From assembly GCA_030685235.1 (NCBI GenBank), contig MU839293.1:1-38481 (forward strand): a DNA stretch of 38,481 bases, in the 5' to 3' direction. A program made the position numbers and the translations under genes. This DNA comes from Copromyces sp. CBS 386.78. Lineage: Eukaryota > Ascomycota > Sordariomycetes > Sordariales > Sordariaceae. This document shows positions 10,973 to 21,078 of this stretch, piece by piece (positions within the stretch are counted from its first letter, which is position 1; each line of letters begins with the position of its first letter). Below the pieces are notes generated by a model. It was not told the DNA's origin. It saw nothing but the letters and a program-made list of their open reading frames with translations, and made no database searches.

Positions 10973-11949
10973 GCGGAGGTTGTGGATGGATATTGGTGAG
11001 TGGCGAGCTGGAGATTGAAGGTCTGTAATGTACAAATGTAGGTAGTATACATATACCTCTAGTTGTAATACAAAGCAAAATCGGAGGTGCGATATATTAT
11101 AAGGGGGCGGTAAAGCAGTACGTAGGTGCTGGCCAGAGTAATCGATTAAGGTTCTACAAGGAGAAACGGGGAGAAAGACTGGCCCGGTGGACGGGCTCGG
11201 CCATCCGTGTGACGATCTAGACTTAGGCATATGCCTGCCGTCAAGGTTCTCATTGTCACATGGATCCCAGTCACGGGTCTGGATCTCGCCTGCGATCTGG
11301 GTATAAAACCCAGCTCTCGCATCAAGCCTTCCCTTTTGGGATTTCTGCCCCTTTTTAACTTCTTGTCTTTAGTCCAATATAATCAAAGCGTTACGCACAC
11401 ACCGTGCCCTCTGGTTACGCCGTGACAATCCGTGCTTTTAAAGCTGTATACTATACTAGCTGCCTAAAGCAGCCATTGCTGGCTACCTACCTACTACCGA
11501 CTTAAGGTAACTGTTTAAATATAGAACTTCTATAAAGGCTAAAAGAAACCCGAAAGTTTCCAAGGACTGCTGGGACCGTACTGGCTTTGTATTAATTATT
11601 TACCTAATAGAAAGCTAAATAAGGTACTAAGAGTGCACGCGGCTACCTAGTCTTCACCCTAGAGGTACCGTAGGTAGGTAGGTAAGGTCGGGTCGGTAAA
11701 ATTCACGTATCTACAGGGGTATTAGTGCACCAAAGTGGTATTGGATGTCACTAAGCACCGGGGCGCCAGGACATGCTTCCCGGCTCACCCACGACCCACG
11801 TAGTGTATGTGTAAGGTATGTACATGTACAAATGCCCCGACAAACTTAGAGCTGCTAGAGAAGTACGTACTGCAGTAGTGTAGAAGTACCGGCACCGTTT
11901 CTATTTAAATCGTAGTCTATCCCTTTCCTCCCTTACACCAAACACACCG
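10973..11949. other. intergenic region, partly AT-rich relic
   Basis: No gene is supported. Bases about 11,440-11,640 are AT-rich with TA-biased runs and may be an old RIPed fragment. GTAGGTAGGTAGGTAAGG lies near 11,670. The last 50 bases act as the promoter of the next gene. Confidence 0.5.
11902..11910 (+). promoter_or_regulatory. TATA-like element
   Basis: TATTTAAAT lies about 40 bases before ATG 11950 and is followed by a pyrimidine-rich stretch ending in CACACCG just before the ATG. This fits a short-leader core promoter, though the spacing is tight. Confidence 0.35.
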
Positions 11950-13782
11950 ATGTCCATTTTCTTGAGATACATCTGCAAGTCTACTCCACGAAAGGCTGGC
12001 AGCAGCTTCCACTTCTTTTCGCGCCAGATGGCTTACCAGGACATTTCCATATGGAAAAACGGCGAGTCGCCATCCATCAACAAACCTTATCCCGATGACC
12101 ACGAGTCTCGCGCCGCCATACGCGGGGAACGTCTTCCCAGTTACCTTCCAAAGGGACTCGACCTCTGCACCATCCGCGGCATACGACACAACGAAGCATT
12201 TGCCAGGTCTGAAGCAATTGTGAAGCTCTGCCAGGGGTCTGTCGACAAACGCTATGCCCGGGCACGCAATGCCCGGCTCATCATGAGCAACGAGATCCCG
12301 GAAATGAAGACGGATGATGTCAAGCCCTACTGTTTCTGGCGCCCCGATACGCCCAGCGAAGAGACACTCCGACAGTTGGCAAAGCGCTATCCCGACATGG
12401 CATATCTCGTTGGTCGGGCATGCGCCGTGGCAGGATATGATGGATTGTACCATGAGCTTGACCTCCTTCCCGAGGTGTCGATTGCTGAAGAGGCTAGAGA
12501 CAACTCGACGACAAAAGTGGGATCCAAGGCCATCTTCGATCACATCATGAAACAGCCGGTTTGCTACGCCGTCTTGGACGATTACACCAGGTCTGTCAAT
12601 CACAAAAACCCACGATGTCCGGCCTTTATGAACGGAGATACAGCCGTCCGATCAACACTGGATGTGACGGTCGCCCCGGAAGATTATTGGGGTGAATTTT
12701 ATTTTAATCTGGACAGTGACGGGTTTCCCTTCGACATTGCCGAGGACGGCCACATCAGCGAGGTTACGACACACGCATCGTATAATCACGCACAGCAGGG
12801 AAGACTGCCTCCGGAACACGTTGAGCTGCTTTACTCGCCTTTACCGTTACATCTACCCACCATCGTCAAAGATCCGCTGATCATCATGGCCGCTTACGAA
12901 GGCAACTTGGACCGCTATCTCCGCTTGCGTCGGCCGGACATGGTCATGGGCGAGCACGGCGCCGTTCTTCGCGGGATATATCACAATACCACCTTTGCCA
13001 AGTGGTGGTCGCTTCAGCCACGGGATAAGTACAACTCGGGAGATATCCGAGCCGCCACTCTCGCGCGCTTCATTATGGTCAACGACCTGTCGCACATCAC
13101 CGAAACCGATCCCGATCCCGAAGAGGATTACGATGAGGTCCCGGGCATGATCTGGTGGCCGCTCATTCCCGCCGAGAAAACGCTGCAAGTCCTCGCCAAA
13201 CGTCGTCCGGACATGGACCTCCAGGTAGCCATGGCCTGCATCGCCGGCAACTACAAGAAGCTATGGGACAAGCTGGCGCCGGAGCCGTGCAAACAGTTGT
13301 GGGACATGGCTACTTCTGAGCGCGATGCTAGCGTCCGAAACCACTTTGTCGATTATCTCGAGCGTCGTGCTTCCGAGCTAGGACTAGACGACGTCCCTGG
13401 CGACCTGAGTGAGATAGACGAATATCCTGCACACGACTGGTGCTGGAACGCGGCGAGGATCATCAAGGAACCCTTTGATCGCCATGCATTTGACCCCCTG
13501 TGCTATTTGCCTAGGACTATCCGCATACACCAGACGGACGACCGTCCTGAGCATGATAATGTATATGGAGCATTCGAGCAGCCTTGTTTGGCTGGATGGG
13601 AACTCCACATTGCTTCGACGGAGGAGACGAGGGCTAGGATACCGGACGGTGAGGATGGCTTGATGTTGTATGAGAGGGATGATGAACAGGGGGCATCAAC
13701 CAGGGGCACTGAGACGAATGCCGTACCTTTGAAAGAAGCAAGCAGTCAGGATAACGACGGGGATACAATCGACCGATCATGA
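11950..13782 (+). CDS. uncharacterised 610-residue fungal protein with internal duplication
   Basis: A single uninterrupted exon runs from ATG 11950 to TGA 13782. I do not recognise an enzyme family. Two regions, about residues 70-170 and 336-440, are diverged copies of one module: R-G-I-R-H-N-x-x-F-A-R against R-G-I-Y-H-N-T-T-F-A-K, A-R-N-A-R-L-I-M-S-N against A-T-L-A-R-F-I-M-V-N, and L-A-K-R-Y-P-D-M against L-A-K-R-R-P-D-M. Each ends in A-C-A-V-A-G-Y or A-C-I-A-G-N-Y. A segment near 309-328 (D-P-L-I-I-M-A-A-Y-E-G-N-L) looks like a degenerate ankyrin helix pair, so the whole may be an ankyrin-like solenoid. The C-terminal 50 residues are acidic and disordered. The first 26 residues are basic and S/F-rich; a second Met at residue 27 is an alternative start. 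No signal peptide or membrane segment is evident. Confidence 0.75.
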   Translation: MSIFLRYICKSTPRKAGSSFHFFSRQMAYQDISIWKNGESPSINKPYPDDHESRAAIRGERLPSYLPKGLDLCTIRGIRHNEAFARSEAIVKLCQGSVDKRYARARNARLIMSNEIPEMKTDDVKPYCFWRPDTPSEETLRQLAKRYPDMAYLVGRACAVAGYDGLYHELDLLPEVSIAEEARDNSTTKVGSKAIFDHIMKQPVCYAVLDDYTRSVNHKNPRCPAFMNGDTAVRSTLDVTVAPEDYWGEFYFNLDSDGFPFDIAEDGHISEVTTHASYNHAQQGRLPPEHVELLYSPLPLHLPTIVKDPLIIMAAYEGNLDRYLRLRRPDMVMGEHGAVLRGIYHNTTFAKWWSLQPRDKYNSGDIRAATLARFIMVNDLSHITETDPDPEEDYDEVPGMIWWPLIPAEKTLQVLAKRRPDMDLQVAMACIAGNYKKLWDKLAPEPCKQLWDMATSERDASVRNHFVDYLERRASELGLDDVPGDLSEIDEYPAHDWCWNAARIIKEPFDRHAFDPLCYLPRTIRIHQTDDRPEHDNVYGAFEQPCLAGWELHIASTEETRARIPDGEDGLMLYERDDEQGASTRGTETNAVPLKEASSQDNDGDTIDRS

Positions 13783-13958
13783 CGGATCCAATCTAAATCA
13801 AGGCTTAAAACTGACTGAAATGCGTGGTACCGAAGGTATAGAGAAACGCACCGTTTACTCCGATACTCGCGCCACCTTCTCCCGTCTTGATGATCTGTGA
13901 TCCCAATAACCCCCCGTGCAGCTGTTCTTCCACGACTGTACCGGACCGGACCAGACTT

Positions 13959-15543
13959 TTAAAACGGCCAATCCATAACCGTCCTCTCCTCGTTCCTCCT
14001 CGTCACCTGCACCTCATCGCCCACACTAATCCACACTTCGCGCTCCTCCTCCTCCTGCTCCTGCTCCTCCCCCTGTCCCTCGCCAACACTCTCCCCTACA
14101 AAGGCGTACCGCCCAAACACAGGACTCCACTTCATGCCCGGATCCACTCTCCGATCCTTCATCAGCTTTTTGAGCACAGTCCCCATCTCCCCCTTGGCCG
14201 GTTTGCCCGTGTCGTAGTCGACGTTGAGACTGGTGCAGCGGGCGCAGTTGCCTGTCAGGTGGAGTTTTGTTTTCGTTTTCTTGCTGCTGCTGGTGCTGGT
14301 GCTGCTGTCTGTTGGCGTGAATGATGAAGAAGTAGAAGTAACGACAAGTTCACCCCAGTAATCCTCCGCCCAGGCTTCCTCGCCTTCACCGTCCAGGACG
14401 AGGTTGGGACGCATCTTGTACATTGGCACCTGAGGAGGGTGTGTTGTTGATTCGGTCGTCGATTCAGTGGACTCGGTAGAGGTAGAGGTAGATTCGGGTG
14501 CGAGAAGACGGGCCGAGAGGTTGGACAGGGACGATTCCGAGGTGATGAGCAGGGGGGCTACGTCGGTGAATGTGATCCATGGCTTCATGTTCTGTTGTTG
14601 CTGGTCCTGCATGTGGTCATTTTGATCTTGGCGTTCTCCTTGGATGGCGATAAACCCCGGGACGGAGATGGGGACGGTGGGCTGGAACCAGGATACTAGA
14701 CTTGTTAGGGTAGATTGCCATCCTCCTCCCCCTCCGGATTGTTCATGTTGTTGTGGATGCTGCTGTCGCTGGGGAGTCGACTGGCCGGACTGACGCCGTG
14801 AACTAGCATGAGAGTTGTGCGTTGATGTCGTTGCTGTCGGCGGCGGCGGTAGCAAACTCGTCCCCAAAATCTGGCGCTTCCCATCCCCAAGATAAACAAA
14901 CACCACTTCAAACCCAAACCGCTCCGAAAACCACCGATCATATGCCTCCCCAACCTTGTAGCACGTCGTCGGGCTCCCATGTAAATCCACCTCCACCTTG
15001 TGCAACTCTTCGATCCTCGGCGGCGGGTCGAGCTCAACGGTGATCGTCTCCGCTTCCAGCCTCTTGAGCTTCTCCCTCTCTGCTTGCTCGTCACCTTGAC
15101 TACCAGTAGTTCCCTCAGCACCAGCACCAGCAGGGGCAGGAGCATGCCACTTCACGAGAACCTCCTTTGACCCATCTTCGCGCGAGAGGATGGTCTGTTC
15201 AAAGAGTGCGCATTGCGGGTAGGAAGAGAGTTGCATCTTCTTTAGCTCGACGGAGCCGGACCCGTCGGCTTTGGTCTTGACGTGGTAGAGCATGAAGGTG
15301 CGGTCATATTTGATGCCTTGGGGGGTGAGTTGGGCGTGTGGGAGGGGGATGGGGCGGAGGGCTTTTATGGGGTAGACGTAGAGCTATGTGAGAGAGAGGT
15401 GTGTTAGCATTGGTCTGGTGGTGGTGGTGGTGGTGAGAGTTCAGTGGTGGCGTGGAGGGTTGGTGTTTTTGGGGTCGGGCATGCGGCGCATGAGGGGAAC
15501 GGAGTGAGAGAGAGGCACGGGGACGTACCTGTGTGATCTTCAT
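13959..15543 (-). CDS. MOSC-domain protein, mARC-like molybdenum-cofactor protein
   Basis: Exon 1 is only five codons (15543-15529, MKITQ). The intron is 15528-15384 (145 bases, GTACGT to CATAG, branch TGCTAAC). Exon 2 runs 15383-13959, for a 479-residue product. The N-terminal MOSC_N beta-barrel begins Q-L-Y-V-Y-P-I-K-A-L-R-P and continues through G-I-K-Y-D-R-T-F-M-L. The MOSC part has F-T-D-V-A-P-L-L-I, M-R-P-N-L-V-L, D-Y-W-G-E-L and G-N-C-A-R-C-T-S-L-N-V-D with D-T-G-K-P. Cys388 aligns with the Mo-ligating Cys of mARC N-oxime reductases and of the Mo-cofactor sulfurase C-terminal domain. Acidic, Ser/Thr and Gln-rich inserts near 190-225, 305-320 and 435-455 make it longer than most mARC proteins (about 340). 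No N-terminal membrane anchor is evident. It likely binds sulfurated or Cys-ligated Mo cofactor and reduces N-hydroxylated compounds; the substrate is unknown. It converges on the preceding gene, 176 bases apart. Confidence 0.87.
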
Positions 15544-16379
15544 GGCGGCGGGTTTTCACTTGTCTGTTGCTGATTTTGGGAATGAGAGAAAGTGAATGAG
15601 CTGTTGTCAAAAAATGAACGCGAGGCCGGTCGTTGAAAACTAAAGATGTTTGCTCATCAGGCAACTTCAGCTGAGTGAGTTTATGTGCTGTCGAACTTCA
15701 ATTCTCGGCGTCGAGAAATAATTGTTAGCGCTCCTGGTCCAGCCCGCGGGAAAGAGGAGTCAAACAGGGACCAACGCACCGTGCTCCTTAGGGCGTGATC
15801 GGCTGCTCGGAAATCGACCTGGAAATGGGCTTTCGGAAATGGGATTTCCGTGGAGCCAGTTGGCCTGTTCGGAAATGGATTTTAGCGGCAAATTCCGTTG
15901 AATTGTAGGTCTGCTAGTTCGTAACCAAGACCATTTCCGAAGGCATTTCCAGAACCTGTTCGAATATTCGGAAATCCAGTTCCCGGAAATTTCTAGTATT
16001 GAACACGTAAGTCGACTGGATTGTTACGTAGATAAATATCAACTAGTATTTATCGTCATAAAATCGTACCTTTCCCCCCAGTTGTACACACCCTTCAATT
16101 CTTGTATTCTCTTACAACGAAGTAAAACCTCTTTTTTTACCCTGAAATCTACCCTCCCAATTCGTGTAATAGAATAGCCGAATCCTAGAATAACGGCTCC
16201 TAGAACAATAGTTCCTAGCTGGGGGATTCCTAGTTGCTATTCCAGCCTAGCTAATATACCCCCCCTTCTATTTAACTACCCTCTTCGCTTACCCTATTGA
16301 TTTCTATTATAATTTCCTAGTCCCAGTCCCAGTCTCAGTCCTAGTCTTCTCAGCGGGTTAATATAGGGAAGGGTAAAAC
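15544..16379. other. intergenic transition to repeat block
   Basis: No gene is supported. It contains the MOSC gene promoter, the MITE-like element at about 15,791-16,007, a CCTAG-rich patch at 16,190-16,260, and short CCAGTC/CAGTCT repeats at 16,320-16,350. AT content rises towards the retrotransposon block. Confidence 0.55.
15791..16007. mobile_element. MITE-like inverted-repeat element
   Basis: About 217 bases are packed with GGAAAT/ATTTCC words in mirror arrangement. The left side begins CGTGATC and the right end, reverse complemented, begins CGTGTTC. A subterminal stretch near 15,820-15,844 is nearly the reverse complement of 15,930-15,952. A perfect small palindrome, CGGAAAT-GGG-ATTTCCG, lies at 15,834-15,850. 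TA dinucleotides flank both ends, but the exact ends and target duplication are unsure. There is no coding capacity, as expected for a non-autonomous DNA transposon. Confidence 0.5.
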
Positions 16380-16610
16380 TATCACGGGTAGAGGGCGAGA
16401 GGTTGGGTGTAGATGTTGGATATACGTAATTGCACGAGGGAAGAAGAGGAAGAGTGCAAGGTGCGCTCGGGAGATGAGCCGTTATAGGACTCGAGCCATG
16501 AACCCCAGTGGGTCCATAGCGGGAGGCCACAGCCAATCAACCGAGGTAGTGACAGTAGTCTCAGAGAGCTACTATCACCAGCACATGCAACACAGGTTAA
16601 TCCTGTAATA
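16380..16610. mobile_element. solo LTR of the G2 gypsy family, 231 bp
   Basis: Same length and alignable along its whole extent with the LTR at 20,848-21,078. It is flanked by perfect AAAAC duplications (16,375-16,379 and 16,611-16,615). Its ends read TATCAC and GTAATA, which are TG...CA after RIP. It is far less mutated than its partner and is not paired with any internal region next to it, so it is a solo LTR from recombination. Confidence 0.85.
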
Positions 16611-16615
16611 AAAAC

Positions 16616-17064
16616 TAAAAAGAGAAATTAGGTATAGAAAGATGAGTAAGAGATTGCCCTACTAACTTCACTAAAGGGCGCCGTCGACTAGGGCTTTACT
16701 TCCCAGAACGGGTATAAAGAATAAGTATATAATAATATTATTAATAAAATGGTTAAGTAATTTACTAATAGCCTTAATATCGATTAGGTGCGTAATAAAG
16801 TCAATTATTTTCATTATAAATAGCGTACCTAAGTCCAATTCAAAAACGTATATATATTTAAGTTCGGGTACGATTTTAAAACTAGTACTATCATTATAAC
16901 CGACGACGTTTAAAATATTATTATCGAAATAAATATTAATTGGTATTAATAAGTAGTAAATAAGGACGAATAATTAATTATAGGTTTAAAAGCGTATAAG
17001 GATGTTACCCAATTTAGAAATAAGGGTCTAGCCTATTGTAAACTTATTATCACAGGGTTAGACC
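16616..17064. other. AT-rich RIP-mutated sequence, unidentified
   Basis: A TA-rich stretch without open frames lies between the solo LTR and the LTR of G1. I see no motif that identifies it; it is probably an old repeat fragment. Confidence 0.5.
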
Positions 17065-17604
17065 TGTAATGTACTGTGCTACACTAACTGCACATGTACT
17101 GTGCCGACTAGAGCCCAGAGCTCTAGCCACGCACATATTATCGTCACGTGCAGCCTCACGTGCCCGCGCACGGTCTGGTCTGTAGGGCTCTCACTCATAT
17201 ACAGCCAGACCTCCGCGCACACTTCCTTCTCTCCTCCTTTCTCCTCATACAACAACGCATATCTCACTATATCCTATACGGTGCCTTCGCCCCGTAATAC
17301 TTATAGAGAAAGCCTTCGTAGGTAATTAAAGTACTACGTGTGAAAGCGTGATCCTACGAGAGATGAACTACAAGACTAGAAGCTACAAATTAAAGTAATA
17401 TTAAGTGTAAAGAAGGAAAGGGAAGGTTGACGAACGAAGGCATTACGGTTCTAGACATATAGACCAAATGTGCCAGCCGTCGCCGCCTTCCCAATCCGGG
17501 AACTCTATCAATAAGAACATAAGCCTCATTCCATCTAATATATCATAATACCAATACCCTATGCCCAATCCTCTAGTATCCCGTTCAACCATACCATAAC
17601 ATCA
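17065..17604 (-). mobile_element. 3' LTR of gypsy element G1
   Basis: A block of about 540 bases with normal GC content begins near TGTAATG and ends CATAACATCA. It is followed at once by CCCCCCCC, which on the minus strand is a G-run polypurine tract directly before TGATG. That places a 3' LTR here for the minus-strand element to its right. The left end is less certain by a few bases. No second copy lies in the window, because the 5' part of G1 is missing. Confidence 0.65.
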
Positions 17605-20600
17605 CCCCCCCCTCGGAAAAAAGGCTCAACCCCAAAGCCGAAAAAAAGAAAAAGAATAAAAAAAATAAATAAAAGACAATTATCAATCATATAAAAGAAT
17701 ATATAAACCCATTGCAACAGTTAATCAATCTATTATATCGCAATAAAAATTTAAAATACAAAAACTCCACGCCAAGCTTCGCGACCAAAGGTTCAATCTA
17801 ATATCGCAACACAAAATATATAAAAAAAAAATTTTCCCCAACTAATTTCGAACAAACCGCCTTCCCAACAGAGGACAAATATCTCGAGCTCTAATATACT
17901 CTCATTATTAAAATAAACTATCACGCCATACCACTACACCACACAACCTTCGCTACGGCCTATAATAGTATCATCGTAACTCCAACTTATCTACTATTTT
18001 CGCATCGATCGTCTTAACAATTTACCCTCCCGCAAATCCTCTACCAATTAATTATCTTCCTTATAATCTTTTACCGTTACACCGTTATTTATTACTTTCA
18101 ACTACAATAATAATCTCTTAAACAATCCCAATTTATCAAAATAATTATTATAATACTCTTTCAACTTTACCGCAACATTCTTAAATCCCCTTACCTCGTA
18201 CTATATTAAATCTAAGTCCCAACCCTTCCAATTAACCTAATATTTCAATTAGCCGTCAACCAATCTACAAATAACTATATCCTCCACCTCCTATTCTTCC
18301 TCGTCGTCTATAAATTCTCTGTCAAAATTATCGTTTACTTACCCTAATAAAAGGTTACCAAGGTCTTTCCTCAAACAATCTATATAAAACACTTTCAATC
18401 CTCGCCATATAGCCAATACCTCCAAAACATAAGAATATCCCGCCCTATCGACAATCTTATAAAGGGTACAAATAAAAAGAAAGTCCAACTTATTACTTAA
18501 TCTATCGGTCGACCATATCTTTTTTATAATAAATACACTATCCTCAACATTAAAGTCCGGCTATCAACAATAGCAATTAACCTATTTTACCTACTTTTCC
18601 TAACTACTAATAATCACTCGCCAAGCTTTTTCCTAAATACGCTTTTTACAATTTCCTAACTATTTCTACTACTTCGTCCCTTAATAATTTCTCCCTCGGA
18701 ATTATCACCTCATAATCCAAACTTCTAGTCCAATCTATCGTAAATAGTACTCACTAATATCCAAAAACAACTTCGCTTAATAATAACCCATCCAAACTCT
18801 TATAAAGAAACACTCCTTAAACGAAATCGAAAACTAATATCAAATTTAACCAATCATCCTAATCGTATAATATATAAGGTCTAAATCGTTAATCTAAATA
18901 CTAATTTATAATCTCTACCTATCCCACTATTTAAAAATAGCTAGCGCTACTCAATTTCCACTTAATTCGTAGTAGACGGGCTAACTCTTAAATAAATTCT
19001 AAAACGAATTAAGGGCCTCTATCACTTATAACGTCTTATAGGAAGCCTAAAATTCGATATAGACCCTTATAATACAATACCGCTACCTTCTTTCCAATAA
19101 CTATATCTTTATATAAAATACACCAAAACAATTTAGAAAATCTATTGACTATAACTAGTACATTATTATATCCTTTCTTATCTTTAAATATTATTTTAAA
19201 ATCGATCACAATTAATTACCAAACTCAATAATCTACTTTAAATAATATAATTTTAAATAGCCCTAACGTTTTATCCCGGAATACTTTAAAGGATCAACAT
19301 ACCTAACAATTATTAACGTATCGGTCAACGTCCACCATTAATCCTAACCACCAATATCTTATATTAATAATCTATCTCATTTTATTTCTTCCTTAATAAA
19401 CTATAAGTAAAATATCGTAACATTCTCTAATCACCTTAGTCCTAAAATTCTTATCCTCTAGGACCACTAGCTTACTATTATATAATATAAGACCTTATAT
19501 ATATATTAAATACGCGTCCTCCCCATTAACTACCTTTACCCAATATATAAAAATTAACTCGGCCGTCCTATTAAAACCCAATACCTTCTCGATAAACAGT
19601 TATTTTTCCAAGTAAATACCTCTATTCTCATTATTCGAATCGTCTTATCTTTCCCTAGAATTCCCGCTTTCGGGTAACACTTCGACGGGTACCAATATAA
19701 TTAATATTAAAATATTCGTCGAAAAGACCGCTACCAATTCGACAACTAGGGTATCCACCCTATCCCCTACGTATACGAAAGCTCCGTCTTATAATTTAAA
19801 TAATCGTAGCGTTCGCTAATATTCCCTTTTTTCAATTATAATCTTAATATCCTCTAATTTCCTTAATAACGTATTTACTACTATATTCTCCTTACTTAAG
19901 CAATACGTTATCCGGAAATTATACTCAAAAAGTAACTCCGACCACCCCGCTTACCGTAAATTAAGTAATTTCTTAATCGAAAAATATTCGAAAGCTTAAT
20001 AATCAATAATAACTTCAAACGGATTTTTTACTCCCTTTAATTCTAATCTCTAAAACTTTATCCCTTTTATAACAACGAAGAGCTCTTTATCATATATCGG
20101 ATAATTCAACTCAACTAGCGCTATTATTTCTAAATAGAAAACAATAAAGTACCACTCCTCTTTATCTCCAAAAATCTTTTTCTACGATAATACCCTTATA
20201 TAAATTCCGTCGGAAGTATCTATTTCCATCCTCGTATTATCTCCATACTTATAGTATACTAATACTAGAGCGTTAAAAAGCGCTATCTTCAATTTATTAA
20301 ACGCCTTCTAATATTCTTCAATCTATTTAAAAGTCTTATCCTTCTTTATTAAATTATTTAAAGGGCGGGCTATACGACCGAATTCCCTTACGAATTTTCT
20401 ATAGAAATTACAAAACCCTAAAAAGGCTTATACCCCCTTTAGATTTCGTAGTATAACCTAATCTTTAACAACCGAAACCTTTTCTAGATCTACCGCCACT
20501 CTACCTATACTAATGATAAATCCCAAGAATTTCGTTCTTATTATATAGAATTCGTATTTCTCGATATCTATTTATAATCCTACTACCCGCAACCTATTCA

Positions 20601-20847
20601 ATACCGTCTTAATATAGCGTTTATAACTCACGAAGTCGTTGGAAAAGATGAGGATATCGTCGATATATACACTACAGAAGTCTTAATAACCTATTAAAGT
20701 ATCGTTAATAAACCGTTAGAACGAGGAAGGGCCTCTATATAACCCGAATAGGAGTATATTAAATTTAAAGGCCCTAAAACCGGTCCTAAAAGTTATTAAA
20801 TCCTCGTAACCTAACGCTATACGAATACGGTGAAAAGCCTACCGGAT
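17605..20847 (-). mobile_element. G1: truncated, RIPed Ty3/gypsy chromovirus pol region
   Basis: Read on the minus strand from right to left, and allowing for RIP stops, the order is as follows. The reverse transcriptase starts inside I-R-Q-A-F-H-R-I-R-I and includes Y-I-D-D-I-L-I-F-S at about 20,640-20,680. The RT-RNase H connection and Y-P-I-Y-D-K-E-L follow at about 20,050-20,450. The integrase (18,930-19,400) shows V-D/N-R-F-S-K, V-I-S-D-R-G-P and L-A-R-L-L-R-I-K-W. A chromodomain lies at about 18,190-18,310 with K-Y-x-V-N-W-K-G-W-D. The gag, protease and N-terminal RT are absent because the G2 LTR begins mid-RT at 20,848. Many in-frame stops arise from Trp and Gln codons. The element is not functional. 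Confidence 0.85.
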
Positions 20848-21078
20848 TATCATGGGTAGAGGGCGAGAGGTTGGGTGTAAATATAGATATGCGTAATTGC
20901 ACGAGGAGAGGAAAGGAAGAAAAGTGTAGAAGTACGCTCGGGAGATAGGTTTTATAGGATTCGAACTATAAACTAATAGGTCTATAGCGGGAGGCCGTAG
21001 CCAATTAACCGAAATAGTAATAGTAGTCTTAGAGAACTACTATTACTAATATATATAATATAAGCTAACCCTATAATA
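20848..21078 (-). mobile_element. 3' LTR of gypsy element G2, 231 bp, RIPed
   Basis: Full-length partner of the solo LTR at 16,380. To its right, TTACCCCTACTT gives on the minus strand a polypurine tract (AAGTAGGGGTAA) directly abutting the LTR, which fixes the orientation of G2 as minus. To its left the sequence is the interrupted RT of G1, so G2 inserted into G1. Confidence 0.85.

Noticed and set aside
16380..21078. The two 231-bp repeats as a matched LTR pair of one 4.7-kb element
   Set aside because: The left copy has its own perfect AAAAC duplication on both sides, and the region between carries G1 with a different LTR, so they are a solo LTR and the G2 3' LTR.
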